From contig WUJK01000001.1 of the NCBI GenBank assembly GCA_011317545.1, forward strand, positions 1,775,501 to 1,839,500: a stretch of DNA of 64,000 nt, written 5' to 3'. The notes beneath the pieces are model-generated. The model was given only the letters and a program-made list of their open reading frames with translations, searched no databases and had not been told where the DNA came from. Below, piece after piece: positions 34,572 to 47,141 of this stretch; within the stretch, counting starts at the first letter, position 1; every line of letters starts with the position of its first letter. A program made the position numbers and the translations under genes. Origin of the DNA: Coniella vitis. Lineage: Eukaryota > Ascomycota > Sordariomycetes > Diaporthales > Schizoparmaceae.

Positions 34572-35964
34572 CGGCCCTGCTCAGGACGTACGATAACTGC
34601 CTGTCCCTGTTGAAGGCCTTCAAGCGCCAAAAGAAACACGACGACCGTGGTCGCAGGATCAATTCTCGCGCAAGCGAGAAACAGGCCCTGCTCAAGCGCT
34701 CCTTGCGCGCCAACAGGGACAAGGTGGAGCGCGCATATTCTCTGCGTGTTTCCGAGGCAGGCACGCGCTTTGAAAAGGGCGATTGTGAGTTTATGAATCC
34801 TCTTTGGGACCTCCTCTTTTTTTTTTTTTTTTTTTTTGGTTGGTATATAATTGCGTGACGAGCGAAACATGTACTCACCATCCTTCTTCTTGGTGGCGAT
34901 ATTTAGCAAAAGCGAAATCGGCCCTGGACAAGGTCCTCAAGAGACTCAATGCCGCCATCACAAGCCTCATTCGACTCGTCAGTCAGGGACGCAGCCCTGC
35001 GCTGGACTACCAGTCCCTGATGTCGCTGTCCAACTCATCGAGGCTGCAGACCATCAAGGCCTTTGACCAGTTATCCCACCGTCTCGACACCAAATCCTCC
35101 CGTGGCTCGGTCGTGTCGTCCACATCAACAGCGCTGGTGTCAACAACAGCCACGTCGGCATCGAAAGCAGAATCCAAGACGTCCAAGACCTCGTCAAAGA
35201 GCAAAACGTCCTCCAAATCGACAAAGTCATCCTCTTCTTCCAAAGCCAAAAAGTCCCGTCACGGCAGCGACAGCGACAAAAAGGCAAGGCCAGGAAAGGA
35301 CAGCGACAAGGCTGACCGTAAGGTCATCAAATCCAACCATGACCCGGCCGTCCACGAAACAGCTACGGTAGCTCCTCCAAAAGAAAAGCGTGTATCGCTG
35401 CCGCCGTCGCCTACTATGTCATCACCAGCGCCGCAACGGCCACGGGCTCCCTCCAAGCCTAGCGACTCCCTGGTCAATGAACAACCACCACCACCACAAC
35501 GACAGGAAAGCCAGAGACGCGTGTCGTTAACAGCACCGCCGCCACCGCCGCCGTCGTCCAAACCACGCATGATCATGCCACCACCTGTCCCTCCAAAAGA
35601 CGACAACGGCCCCACCACTCTTGCTGCTGCGAAACGTCACACGGCCATAAGCATCAACGAAGACATGAGCATCGATGCTGCCTTGCGGCGGCGCTCGTCC
35701 GCAACGCTGCGCCGCCAACCGTCCAACGCCACGAACCGCTTCTCCATCATCTCCATCTCCTCGGGCAGCACGCGACTGGGCGAGATACCCCAGCGCAAGT
35801 GGCGGCGAAATCTACGCGGCACGGATGAGGACGAGAATGAATGGGATCTGACGGAAGGAAACGGATACTATACTGCGCCAGTCATGTATCCACTCAAGCC
35901 ATATGAGCCGCCGATCAAGGAGCGGAGGTTTCTGGGGCTTTTTAAAAGAGCGAGTACTTCATGA
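34550..35964 (+). CDS. Helical N-terminal, Ser/Lys- and Pro-rich protein, 430 aa, two exons
   Basis: The family is not recognised. Exons are 34550-34784 and 34907-35964; the 122-bp intron has donor GTGAGT, a long internal T run and acceptor TTTAG, and it joins in phase. The start ATG lies in AAAAATGGCC, a good fungal context. Residues 1 to about 140 are predicted by eye to be helical, with alternating basic and hydrophobic residues, resembling the small helical N-terminal modules seen in many fungal proteins. Residues about 150-220 are Ser/Thr/Lys repeats (KTSSKS-like). Two or three proline stretches follow (PPPPQ, a run of seven P, PPPVPPK), which could bind SH3 or profilin-like partners. 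Several RRxS/KRxS sites could be kinase targets. The C-terminus is compact and basic-hydrophobic (ERRFLGLFKRASTS). An actin, polarity or signalling adaptor is possible but unproven. Confidence 0.82.
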
Positions 35965-36010
35965 TGGAACAAGCTGGACAGAAACAGAAGCAAGTGATGG
36001 AGTGTATGAC

Positions 36011-36037
36011 TATGATGATGATGATGATGATGATGAC
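36011..36037. repeat. (ATG)n microsatellite
   Basis: About eight ATG/TGA units just downstream of the 430-aa gene, probably in its 3' UTR. Confidence 0.85.
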
Positions 36038-36390
36038 TTGAATGACCATACCCGCAGGCTGGAAGCTCTGATGCTACTTACTGCTGGATGATTGAGGATA
36101 TCGAGGAAAGTAGTGTGGAAATATCTACCCCTTGAGGTTGACGACATTTGAGATACCCAATATTATTGGTTGGAGTGGCTTCTGAATATGCCTCTACAGG
36201 ACTTTCTATGCATGGGAGTATGCATCCGTTTCTGGTGATAGTGATGGCTGAGGACGAGCATTGATGGCTTTTGAAAGTGCTCTTCTGGTGGGCCTTTGGC
36301 TTTACTTCCAAAGATTCAAATGGCTCTCCTTGACGGGGAATATATATATGCCTATATGAAACCTTCATCTAAACCAAATAATCACCGTGG

Positions 36391-36426
36391 TGTTGAATTT
36401 CTGGGTGATGTTGAATTTCTGGGTGA
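36391..36426. repeat. 18-bp perfect direct repeat, two copies
   Basis: The unit TGTTGAATTTCTGGGTGA occurs at 36391-36408 and immediately again at 36409-36426. Confidence 0.95.
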
Positions 36427-36942
36427 ACAATAGGTGCCCAGGTACTTAGTACCTCGCAAGATAACCAGCCAATTGCAGCAAGGCGCCCCCCCTGCTGCCA
36501 GACTTTACATAGTAACAGGGCTTCTCCCACTTTGGCCCCGTTGCCGAAGCGGCAGGGCAGAGCAAGCGGCCCCACCAAACCCCGAACGAACACTTGAGCT
36601 TCTTCGCAAGCAATTGGCAGAGCGCCTCGCTTCTGCCCCTCCAAACGGGCTTGACGACCTACGTACCACAAGTATTATCCCGCATCTTTGCTTCTGGCAC
36701 GGCGACGCTCAGGCTCAGAAGCAGTGACAGAGGACGGCAAAACTCTTTTTTTTTCTCTCCTTCTTTTTTTTTTTCCCCCATTCACTCGTCTCGTCTACAT
36801 CCCTCGCTTCTCTTTGCCTGCTTCGCCCTTCTCTCGAGCCATGAGCACGCGACGACGTTGAGCAAACATATCCGACTCGACGCTCTCTTCTCTCGCCGCC
36901 GCCGCCCCCCCCCCTCCCCTCTTCTTTTTGGAAACCTTCATC

Positions 36943-39200
36943 ATGGCTTCCAAACTGACCACCCTGCTGGCCCGCAGCAGCATTGAAGACCACTCCGAAG
37001 CCCTCGCCGCCGCCGACGCCGCCCTCGCCTCCGATCCCAAGTCGCTCCCCGCCCAACATACAAAGGTCATTGCCCTGCTTCGCCTGGAGCGCTACGATGA
37101 TGCCCTGCGCGTTATCGCAGCCGGCGGCGATGCCCTCGAGCGCCAATGCGTGCTGGGCAAGAGCTATGCACTCTACAAGACCGGCGCTCTGCAGGAAGCC
37201 TCTGCGCTGCTATCCAAGTACGACAGCAGCAGCAGCAGCAGCAGCAGCAACGACGACGACAACGACAGAGCGCTGCGCCACGTCGCCGCGCAGGTCGCCT
37301 ACCGCGTCGAGCGCTTCGACGAAGCCCTCCACCTGTACGAGTCCCTGCTCGCAGACGACGGCAGCAATGTGGACGAGGCTACCGACCTCAAAATCAACCT
37401 GCTCGCGGCGCATGCGCAGCTCGAGTGGCAAGGCAAGGGGGACCTGGTCTCCGACAAGAGCAAGCAGCCTGCGCGCGAGGACCTCGAGGCCTTTGAGACG
37501 GCGTACAATGCGAGCTGTGGGTGTCTGGCGCGAGGCGACCTCGGCAAGGCGTCGGTGCTGCTCCAGCGCGCTGCGGATCTTTGTGAGGCTGCTGAGGATC
37601 TGAGCGAGGAGGATAAGAAGGCTGAGTTGCTGCCGATTGTTTTACAGCAGGCCTATGTGCTTGCGCTGTTGGGTAAGAAGGAGGAGGCTGCTGCGCTGCA
37701 CAAGAGCGTGGAGAGCTACGAGTAAGTTGTGACCCTTTTCCAGACAAAAGGATCGGCCAAATGTTAAGACTGTTCTTCTGATGATATTCATTTTTTCTTC
37801 TTTGAATTAGAATCTCGGACGACGCCGTCAACGCAGTGGGCAAGTGGAACAGCCTCATTTCCAAATCCCTCACCAACCCTTTCATGATCCAGCGCCTCGC
37901 CGAGCTGATTCCCGAGGCCAACACCGGCAACGCCCGCCTCTTCAGTCACCAAGCCGTCGGCGTGCTCCGCAACCAAGCCGCCATCGACCTGCAATCCTAC
38001 AAGCGCGAAGCCGTCAAGAAGCGCAGCTCCCACATCCTCAAGGCGGGCGCAACACCCTCCATCGACCTCGAGCGCGTCACATGGGGGTACCTCAACGCAG
38101 CGACCAGGGCCCACTCCAAGACAAGCGCCCAGCCAGCCACCAGCAAGGTCGTCAGCCTGCTTGCGACACGGCCGTATGACGTTGGCCTGCTCTTGACCGT
38201 CATACAGTTATACGTCCAGGCGCAGCGCTACGACAGCGCCATTGACGTCCTCCAGAAATTCTTCAAGTACGTGCAAGAAGAAGCAGGAAACGAGTACAAC
38301 GATGTGCGGTTCGCGCCTGGTCTCGTCTCTCTAGCCGTCGCGCTGTACCGCACGCAAAACCGCAAAAAGGACATTCGCGACGAACTCGCCCGCGCCGTGT
38401 CCTACTGGCAGAGTGTTGCACCATCACCACCTCCACCATCATCATCATCATCAGCGCAACCAGCAGCAGCAGCAAAGACGAGCAAATCCACACCGCCCCC
38501 CTCGAGAAGCCTCCTCCGCGACGGAGGCATCGAGCTCATCCGCTCCGCCAAACCAGCCGATCTCGCCGCTGCAGGGGCCGCCTTTGCGCGTCTCGTGGAC
38601 CAGGATCCCGACGACAAGATTGCGCAGGCTGGGTTCGTCGCCTCGTTTGCCACCACCGACTATGCCCGGGTCGAGCCGCATTTGCACGCGCTCAGCCCCG
38701 TAGAGGCCCTCACGGCGGACATTGACGTGGCTGCTTTGCTGGACGCGGGTGTTCCTTCTTTCCCTGCGCCGCAACATGCGTCGTTATCCACGGCGAGCAA
38801 GAAGCGCAAGGCGGGTGGTGAAGAAAAGGATTCAGCAGCAGCAGCAGCAGCAGCAGCGGCAGATCAACAACAACAACAACAACAACCGTTAGAAAAGACC
38901 AAAAGGAAGCGGGTCCGCCACGGCAAAACCTACGACCCCAACGTCCAACCCGACCCGGAGCGATGGCTCCCTCTCCGCGACCGCAGCAACTACCGGCCCA
39001 AGAACAAAAAGGGCAAGAAAAAGGCAGCCGAGTCGACGCAGGGCGGGTTTGTCGCTTCTTCTGGGGCCGAGACGGGCGAGACGTTGAACTTGACGGGTGG
39101 TGCGGGACAGATCAAGGTGGAGAAGGTGCAGCAGGGTGGTGGCGGTGGGGGAGGGGGTGGAAGTAGTGGTGGAGGCAAGAAGAAGAAGGGGAGGAAGTAA
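36943..39200 (+). CDS. SRP72: Signal recognition particle subunit SRP72
   Basis: 722 aa from exons 36943-37721 and 37811-39200; the 89-bp intron has donor GTAAGT and acceptor ATTAG and joins in phase (GA|A, Glu260). The start is the ATG in ATCATGGCTTCC; upstream frame extension uses only TTG. The N-terminal two-thirds are TPR-like helical repeats (for example residues about 16-110 and 115-160, then the region after 262) that bind SRP68. A conserved C-terminal basic RNA-binding motif lies at about 624-664, with the diagnostic core KTYDPN-x4-PDPERWLP followed by Lys-rich tails. The protein holds SRP RNA in the cytosolic particle that targets ribosomes to the ER. Low-complexity inserts include a Ser/Asp run (about residues 93-106), Ala and Gln runs near 605-620 and a Gly run near the end. 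Length and motif order agree with fungal SRP72. Confidence 0.95.
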
Positions 39201-39977
39201 GGACTGGCTGACTGGCCTGTAATGTGTGCGCGTGTGTGTTCGTGTGTGTGTGTGTGTGTCTGTGTGTGTCTGTGTGTCAAAGAGAAAGGCGTGGGACTGA
39301 CGAAGCAAGAGAAGAGAGTATTGTTCCGTTTTTTTTTAAAAACCACAAGAGGACTTTTGCGAGGAGAGAACTTTGTGGTATTGGGTCTATCGTTGGGACT
39401 TTCAATATTCGGTAGAAAGAAAGATATCAGATGATGGATGGGTGGAGGGGCCAGGCGGGGGGGGGGTGTGACTGAACTTTTGCAAATGAGCGAAAAGATC
39501 TGATCTGTCTGGAGTAACAAGATAGATTTTTTTTTTCTTTTTTTGCCAAGGTGGAAACAGAGAAGCACGTCCATATACTCAAAAAATTTCGTTCTTGTTT
39601 TTGTAGGCCTGGTTAGGACGGGCGTATGAAAGACCTGTCTGCGCACTCATGTTTTGTTATTCAGGCATGGCATTGGTTCGCGCTCCCCTTCATCTGAATG
39701 GTATAGAAGATTTGGTTTCTCATGTCAAAAACCTGGTTTGGGCAGGGATTAAACTTCAAGATAACATACCTGTCTCGGTATGCCATAAAGCGCTAACTCC
39801 GCTCTGGAGGAAGGAAAAAGGTCGAGCACCAAAATATATCAACATAGCCTTTGTCGAACAGTAAAAAAAAAGTGACAAACACTCCTCATCTTTACTATCC
39901 CCATCTATCCAAGTTTCAATTTACAGTATATAATATATCACAAAACTCAAGCAGTCATCCAATAACATCTCCAAGAT
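39201..39977. other. Intergenic between SRP72 and tRNA-Gly
   Basis: It starts with a GT-rich microsatellite (about 39225-39275) in the probable SRP72 3' UTR, followed by A/T-rich DNA. No further gene is seen. Confidence 0.6.
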
Positions 39978-40048
39978 GCGCAAATGGTTTAGTGGTAAAA
40001 TCCATCGTTGCCATCGATGGGCCCCCGGTTCGATTCCGGGTTTGCGCA
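39978..40048 (+). tRNA. tRNA-Gly (anticodon GCC)
   Basis: A 71-nt cloverleaf. The acceptor stem GCGCAAA pairs with TTTGCGC (40041-40047) and A40048 is the discriminator. The D arm carries the A-box AATGGTTTAGTGG. The anticodon loop TTGCCAT (40008-40014) gives GCC at 40010-40012. The T arm CCCGG-TTCGATT-CCGGG is a perfect B box. There is no intron. It is encoded between two convergent protein genes and is the only tRNA I find in the window. Confidence 0.97.
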
Positions 40049-40051
40049 CTC

Positions 40052-40055
40052 TTTT
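40052..40055 (+). terminator. RNA polymerase III terminator of tRNA-Gly
   Basis: TTTT four bases after the mature tRNA end, the expected position for Pol III termination. Confidence 0.75.
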
Positions 40056-41618
40056 GCACTCCTCCTTCTTGTTCTAGGAGAAGGGTTTGGGGGTTTTATT
40101 TTGTTCCCTTCCTTCTATTCCCGTTCCTTTTCTTTTCTGCCTTCTGTCTCTTGGTGAGAACTTTCTCACCCACACCCCCCCGGTATTGTGTCGAAGGATC
40201 AATCCTGACTATCATAATAATAATAATCATCATCATCGCCGCCTCATGATATGAAACAAGCATAAGAAAGAAACAAAAAGCCCCCCGTTGTCTTAAAAAT
40301 ACCGGATCTAAACACCACGCTCTGCGTTTGTTTCCCTTATGCCAAGACAGGAAGGAGGCAAGTAGTCAAGGAACTTAAGAACAAAAAGTAAAAAAAAAAA
40401 AAAAGAAAGAAAGTACCCAAGACTTGGCCAAAAGAGAACGCCAAGGATAACTCACTTCAACAAGAAACTTTTCAAACCCCCCCCCCCCCCAAAATCAATC
40501 TCAAATGGATGAGCAGGCCCGGCGCGAGATGTCAAGAGAGAGAGACCGTGCCAGAAGGGGTCCCGGGGGACGACGGTGTGAAGGGGAAGGCAACGGATTC
40601 ATCAATCATCACACGCAGATACACACACACACACGCGCGCGCGCGCGCGCGCGCGCGCGCGCCTGCAAAATAAATAATGCACAACACCAAATAGAGAACT
40701 TACTTGGTATTGGGCAACTTCTCCTTCGGCGCTCAGCCCGCCAAGTCCTGGGTTGACTCTTGAGGAATTAAAACAAAAAGAATTCAATCGCTTGCATAAA
40801 AAAGAAAAGAAGAAAAGACGAAAATTAAACTTGAAAAAATGGAGCTCAGTACAAGACTTTGTTCCTTCTCTTGATACATTGGTCACTTTCCAGTCCTTAG
40901 GCCCGTTTCCTTCATTCAGATACATTGAAATCCTCATCATCTTCATCTTTCGCTTACCCGTACACAACAAAACGCCGTGACTCAGTGTGGCAACCGGTTT
41001 TCCCGTCTTATTATTTGCGCCTTCGTATTTCCCCAACTCCTGCCCATGTCCCTATCCCCTTTGAACTCCAAGCTTTTACTCACAAACTTCGTGCTGTGCT
41101 GTGCGGCCACCTATTTCTGTTAAAAGGAAATATTCTTTTACCTTGCCCCCCTGTCACTTGTCCAACTTGCTCTATTTGTCCCTCGTTCTCACCGCCCGAA
41201 CAACATGATTATCAACAGCGTGCGCGTAATTGAGCCGAGCCGAGCACCAAAAGACAGGTGCTCGGAGGAAACCAGTCGGTGCCATGACTGAGATCAGCAA
41301 CCCACCAGCCAGCCGCATCCCACGATGATAGCTGGTGTAACAAATAATTTTGAGGGGTATGAGCTCGGTCGGGATGACGCAAAGAAGAGAAAACGCATGC
41401 TTTCTACCAAATGTATGGTCTGAAACCTCGTAAATAATGATTCAAATCATATTGGTAGTGCATAGGGGTATTATTTGTGTGGATTGGCTCTTTGTGCCAC
41501 CGAAACAACTGACCTCAAGTGACGTTTGGAGGCCGGGAAAAGGAGGCAAAAGGAAAAAAAAAAAAAAAAAGCAGCGGAGAGGGTGGAAAAGAAGGATAGA
41601 GGGAAGGACTTTGACCAA
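40056..41618. other. Intergenic, 1.6 kb, downstream of tRNA-Gly and the OGT-like gene
   Basis: No gene is seen. It holds a C homopolymer (about 40480-40492), the alternating CA/CG tract at 40621-40662 and A/T-rich sequence. The right end should include the 3' UTR of the minus-strand OGT-like gene. Confidence 0.6.
40621..40662. repeat. (CA)n(CG)n alternating purine-pyrimidine tract
   Basis: About six CA units run directly into about fifteen CG units, a 42-bp perfect alternation of purine and pyrimidine. Such tracts favour left-handed (Z) DNA. Confidence 0.95.
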
Positions 41619-44600
41619 TCACAAATAAATGTCCCCCTCCACACCGTCCACCCACCTTCCCCAGGCCTGCTCATACGCATCCTCAAGATCTCTGACCCAT
41701 CGCCGTGTGTCAAATAGTGCACAAGTCCACTTAGCATCAAAGAGCAGCTTGCGCAAATCCCATAGACGGCCTTCAGCTTCCCCGTACGGTCCGCACGGCC
41801 CCGGTACCATGTGGTAGGATATACCATTCGCAAGCTTGATTGCCATTGCCTCGTATGCGTCGTCGTCCTCGGCAATAAGCTCGGCGGCAGCCTGCGCACC
41901 GGCTGCGTCTTTGGGTAACGCGCCCTTGAGGATAGACGCGGCCATGCGCGAGCACATCTTGTACTGGTACCGCGGGAGGGTGAGTAGCGGTGTGCTGGAC
42001 CACAGAATATCGGCGGCTGTCGTGTGCGCGTTGCACTCGGGTGTGTCAAGAAAGAGGTCGCAGACACGGGCACGGGATATGTGTTGCTGTTTGGGTGCCA
42101 CATCGGTGAAGTAGATGCGCTCCGCAACAGACGGCGCCGCCCATTGCTTGGCGGTCTCTCGGAGTGCTCGTTCACCAAGCTCGGGAAACTTGAGGAGCCA
42201 CAGGATGGCCTTGGGTGTCTTGTCGAGAATCCGGAGCCATGTGCGGAAGGTGGTCGGGTCAATCTTGTACAGCTGGTTGAAGTTGCCCAGGATGATGGCA
42301 TCATCAGGCAAGTCAGGGAAAATTTCTTTGCGCATCTTCCACCTTCTAACCTGTTCATCTTTCCAAGTAACACCCTTCTCCCCTTCATCGGCAGATTGCC
42401 GGTGATCGCAACAGAAGAAAGTGTCGCGGCAAAAAACGATATTCTCAGAATAGACCCAATCCTCCGTCTCACCCTCTGCGTCGTCGCGAAACACATCAGT
42501 CAGTGCAAGGTTTGATCGATACGGTCGCAGAGTTTCGGGAGGAATGGCAGTGGCATCTGCGAGCAGGTAATCGCACCATTCAGCCCCGAGCGTGCCCGCA
42601 AAGCCCATAAAGGACATTTGTATGGGGGCTGGCCGGGCTGCGAAGATCTCGTTGCGTGCCCCCCTCGTGTACCCGTTGAGATTCACCAAGATATGGATGC
42701 CGTCCCTGACGATTTGATCGACGAGCTTGTCCGAGGACCAGCTGCTGACATCTCGAAACACGGGCGCTTCGCGCTCAATCTGTAGACGATGCACCGTCTT
42801 ATCGCTGGCAGTGGTGGCGTAGCAAAAGGCCTTGACTCGGGCCTGGTTGTGGAAGCCGAATACAGACTGCATGAGATGCGCAAGAGGATGGTTGTTGAAA
42901 TCCGAGGACACGTAGCCAACATTGAGACAAGGTGCTGGCGGCGCGGGAGGCGGGTATACCGTTTTGGGGAGCCAAGAAGATCGCAGCGTGGAGGACGATA
43001 TCCTGACCGCATTCCGCTGCGAAATCCTCCGTACTTGCTTGGCCGTAAGCGGGCAAGTAAAGGTGTGGAACGGAAGCACCGTGGGTGCAGATGGGACAGA
43101 GAGGCTGCTTGGTGGTCTGACACGAGGGTATGTTGGCGCCTCAACGCCATATACATGCTTGTCCAAGTACCATTTGCGCATGGTCACTCGAGTTGCTCGC
43201 TCAACAAGGCGAAGCAGCCTAGAGCCTTCCCAGGGCTTGTTGAGCCAAGCCTCGAGCTCCGATTTCAGCGTTGCACTTGATTTGAGGTTTGCAGCCATGA
43301 CGCCTGTCGCACTGAGGTCGGAGACGAGCTGGTTCAGGACAGCAGGTGCAAGAGTGCCCACGCCCCATCGAGAGGCTTCTTTGAGCTGACGTGTGACGAT
43401 ATCAACGACTTTCTTCATGAGGCCAAAGCCTTGCCGGGACGTTTGAGCGTCGATAAAAGTGCCATCGTTGTCGACGTGCCACCTGTCAAACTTGCCCGCA
43501 CTGAGATAGACGCCGCCACGCCCTTTCCAGTCGCACACAGAGTTGAGAGCCGTCGAAAGGCCACATACAGCTTCCGCAAATTCTGGATTGGCATCCACTG
43601 CTCGCCGATAGTACTTGATTGCTTCCTCAATTCGCCCTCGATCTTTGACGGCGTTGGCCAGGTTGGTCAGAGCAATGTCAAACGTGCCGTCGCATTCTAC
43701 AGCCCGCTCGTACATCTGGATCGCCATGTCTAGCTGGCCAATGTCTTTGAGGAGGCTGCCCAAGTTGGTGTGAAGGTGTACATGATGCCTGTCGAGATGA
43801 AGTCCGTATTGATAGTATGCCAGTGCTAATTCGAGCCCGCTGCCCGGAAGAATCCCGGGGAGTTTGGTAGAGTACGAGAAGGCAGATGTTGTAGCAGACT
43901 GCGACGATGATTGCTGAACGCTCGCGAGCAAGATGCCGACATTGTTCGCTGTAGACGGGCTTTCCTGCAAAGACAGCGACAGGTAGTAGAGCGCAAGAAT
44001 GTCGCCGACGCCATTTGGATGAGCTGAAAGGCCGGAATTGGAGGCTCCAGACGACATGGCATCCTGGAAGATTTTAGCCAAGGAGAGCAGCGAGTTACTT
44101 GTCGTTGATATTGCCGTCTTTTTCTGAGTGCCATCAGCCACGAAGCGAAGACCGGGTAATTGCCCGCCTGTCCTACCACCAAAGACACGTTCAGCCGTCT
44201 GCTTGGCCTGTTCCGGTGCCAACAGTAACGGAGCAGCAGCAGCAGCAGCAGCAGCAGGACCTGGTGGTATTTGTTGGCCCGTAGAAGACCGTGGTGCCAG
44301 TACTATCTGAATCCTCTGGATGAGGTTCCGAATGCAACCAAACTCTCGACCGGCGCTGATCAACACGGCCTCTTCAAAGGCCTTGGATGCTCGGCTAATC
44401 TGCCGCATCGCGTAAAGCATGTTGCCCTTGGCGTGAATGAGACCGAGCATTTTGCCATTCTCGCTCGCTGCTATGTTGTAGCCACTCGATCCAACCTCAT
44501 TTGCTAACGTGGTAGACATGGTCAGCTTGTGAGTGGCTTGCGAAGCCAATGCCTCGTCTGCACTAGGTAGCATGGACGATGCCATCGACATGTCGCCAGG

Positions 44601-46566
44601 ATGAATATTGTCAGTACCGATACCCTTCTTGATCCGTTTCTGGCGGTGCGATTCGTCGTACGGTGCATAACGCAGCTTTTGCTGCACTCGCTCAATAACG
44701 TCGACCGCTTCTGGATTGCGTTGGGAGGAGCCAAGCAACCCAACCAGATGCTCGACGGCCTCCAGATAGTCTGGCCGTATGGAGATGACCTGGTTCCAGT
44801 AACGCTCTGCTTCATCTAACCGATTCAGACAGTATAACGTGGCACCGATATTCGTCAGGGCTTCCACATGACTGGGGAGAAAAAAAAAAGAGAGAGAGAT
44901 TTAGTAAGTACAATATCAAAGAAGTGGTAGATGGGGCGCTCTTTTACCGGACCAAAAAAAAAAGAGAAAAAAAAAAAAAAAAAAAAACTCACCTCTTGTC
45001 CAAAACGACAATTCTCTTGAACCAGTCCAGCGCATCCTCGTAACGTTCCAGGCTATAGCACAGACAGCCACCCATGAGCATACCATCCATCCATTGCCAG
45101 TTTGATTGTTCACAAAGATTTCGCAACATCTCGAAAGACGCTTTGGCACTTTCCCGTGGAAGGTTCGACTGATGAAGCATTATGTTGCCATATCCGGGTC
45201 CCAACACGGGCGACTGGTGGTGGTGTAGTGTTGGCATGGCGCCTGGGAAGCTCTGAGGAGACCTCTGCAAGAGCGCAGCAGGTCGCACAGACACGAGTTT
45301 GGGAGGTCTGGGAAATATCAAGCTCTTGAGGGGTCGAGACGCGGATTTCCCATGCTGCGCCCTTTTCATCCGGGTTGCATGCGCCACAATGTCCAGATAT
45401 GCCTTGTGCGCTTGCAAAAGAATGTTGTCTCTGAAATTCAACGACTGGTCAGCGCCGGAGCCGGAGCCCACAGGGCTGGCGGCGAGTGCCAGATTATGCA
45501 AGTTATGCGGAGATGGAAGCATGGATGGTGGTGGAGGAGCAGCGTGGCGTGCAGCGAAGCCGTCATTCAGCATGTAGGGCATGGGGAACATCTGGTTCTG
45601 ACCATAGCCTTGGCCCAGCAAGGGCCCCTGGGGCAGAGGTGCCTGGACAGCATTGAAGCCGCTTTCAAATGGACTGTTGTGCGGCGGATAACATGATGAA
45701 GAAGCGTAGATCATGGGCGGTGGTGCCACAGGCTGGAGGAAAGCGCCGGCCAATGGCCCATCCGCATAGAGGAGGCCGGCAGGGTTGTTGAAAGGGTGCG
45801 GCGACGGAGCTGCAGGACTGGCTCCTCCAAGAGGCGGCGGATACGTTGCAAAACTGGCGTGCAGAGGGGTGCCCAGGGACAAAGACTGCATCTGGGCCGA
45901 GGGCGAGGGCGAGGGCATGACCGAGGCAGCGTAGCCGGAGCCGGCAGAGAGCAAGTTGGGCTGGCTGCGATAGCCATGGTTTGCATCCTCGTACGCCGCT
46001 GTGCCGATATCGACATGGCGCGGAGCAGGGGGCGGCCTACAGTAATACCACGACCCCGTCGGTTGTGGTCGAGATAGGCTCAGGCCATGTCCCACATCTG
46101 CATTATAGTACACCAGGTGCTTTTGGGCAGAGGGCTGCTGCGTGGGTGTACCGTCATAGCCATTGTCGATCGTGCCGCTTGGGGTCTTTCTGCGCAGCTG
46201 GTGCTCGTGATAGTCGGGTAAGGAACGGGCGTCGAAGTTGGTATGGAGTTGAGGCAGAGGAGCCTTGTGGAGCGACGTCGACAGCGGAACCGTGTCCGCC
46301 TGCTGTGGGAGTGGATACGAATTATAGGACCGTGGACCCGGCCGTGGCAGGTCATGCATGGTCTGCTGGAAGAAACGGCGGTCGGACGGCATGGGCGAGG
46401 TGGAGGAGGAGGAGGAGGAGGAGGCGGCATCGTAACGAGCGTGTTGAGCAGCTCTGGCATAACTTGTAGTGTCAAAGACGGGCACAATGTGCTGCGGGCG
46501 GTGTGGGTGCAGGCTCAGGTGCTGGTGCTGATGCTGGTGCTGCGTGGGACTGGGCATCAGCTCCAT
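41619..46566 (-). CDS. TPR-containing O-GlcNAc transferase-like glycosyltransferase (GT41), 1608 aa
   Basis: Exons 46566-44993 and 44871-41619; the 121-bp intron has donor GTGAGT, a 20-base A/T homopolymer and acceptor CCCAG, and joins in phase inside a TPR. The N-terminal ~480 residues are low-complexity (Gln-His repeats, Ser run, Pro/Tyr/Gln-rich). TPR segments lie at about 503-580 and 881-971. The GT41 catalytic part spans about 1170-1600. Residues matching catalytic or UDP-binding positions of human OGT are visible: His1186 in NNHPLAHL (human His498), Lys1394 in NFNQLYKIDP (human Lys842), His1455 in APKQQH (human His901), and His1474-Thr-Thr with Asp1479 (human His920 to Asp925). The enzyme should transfer GlcNAc from UDP-GlcNAc to Ser/Thr of nuclear or cytosolic proteins, though the fungal activity is less established. 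The N-terminal start (MELMPSPTQ) is the first ATG and is less certain than the rest. Confidence 0.9.
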
Positions 46567-47108
46567 TGTAGTGATATCCAGACGGGCTCGGGGCCTTTCT
46601 TGTTGGCAAGCAATGGCCAGGTATGCGAGATGGCAAACGCGGCGCGACTTCCCGTGGCTCAGCCCACCAGGAACGGCAACAAGACGACGGGGATCGTCGA
46701 GGTCGCGCTCAGGAACACACGTTAACGAGTGCGGCTGGGGCGCTAGAGAGGGCGCCGTCTGCCATATTCCGTGTTATGCTCGAAGCCAAAGGCCTCCCCC
46801 GTCAGGGCGATCTGCGCGTTCGAACACGATGCGCGTGCGTGCTCAGCCGGTTCGGGACAAGAGGCAACGGTCTGGTGGACAAGCGTGGCTGAGGTGCGGC
46901 AGCGGCGCAGGCAGGGTTGGCAGAGACGGAGAAGAACAAGACGACAGCGGCTCGGTGAATTTTGCTAATCCCCCACCACCAGGCCTTCACGAAGAAGGTG
47001 GGGGGAAGATGCCAGAGACGAGGGCCGAGTGTGGAAGCCAGCCCGCAGATCGGCGATGATGAGATCGGGGCGTGTGGGGTTGAGCAGTCGAATGGGTGGG
47101 CGTCGGCT

Positions 47109-47109
<1 letters not shown>

Positions 47110-47141
<32 letters not shown>

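Larger units (their letters stand above)
35965..36942. other. Intergenic, 1.0 kb, with SRP72 upstream region
   Basis: Tandem plus-strand genes flank it. It contains a (TGA)n tract at 36011-36037, an 18-bp direct repeat at 36391-36426 and a TACATAGTA copy at 36506-36514. The last 200 bp are pyrimidine-rich, as is usual upstream of highly expressed fungal genes. Confidence 0.6.
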
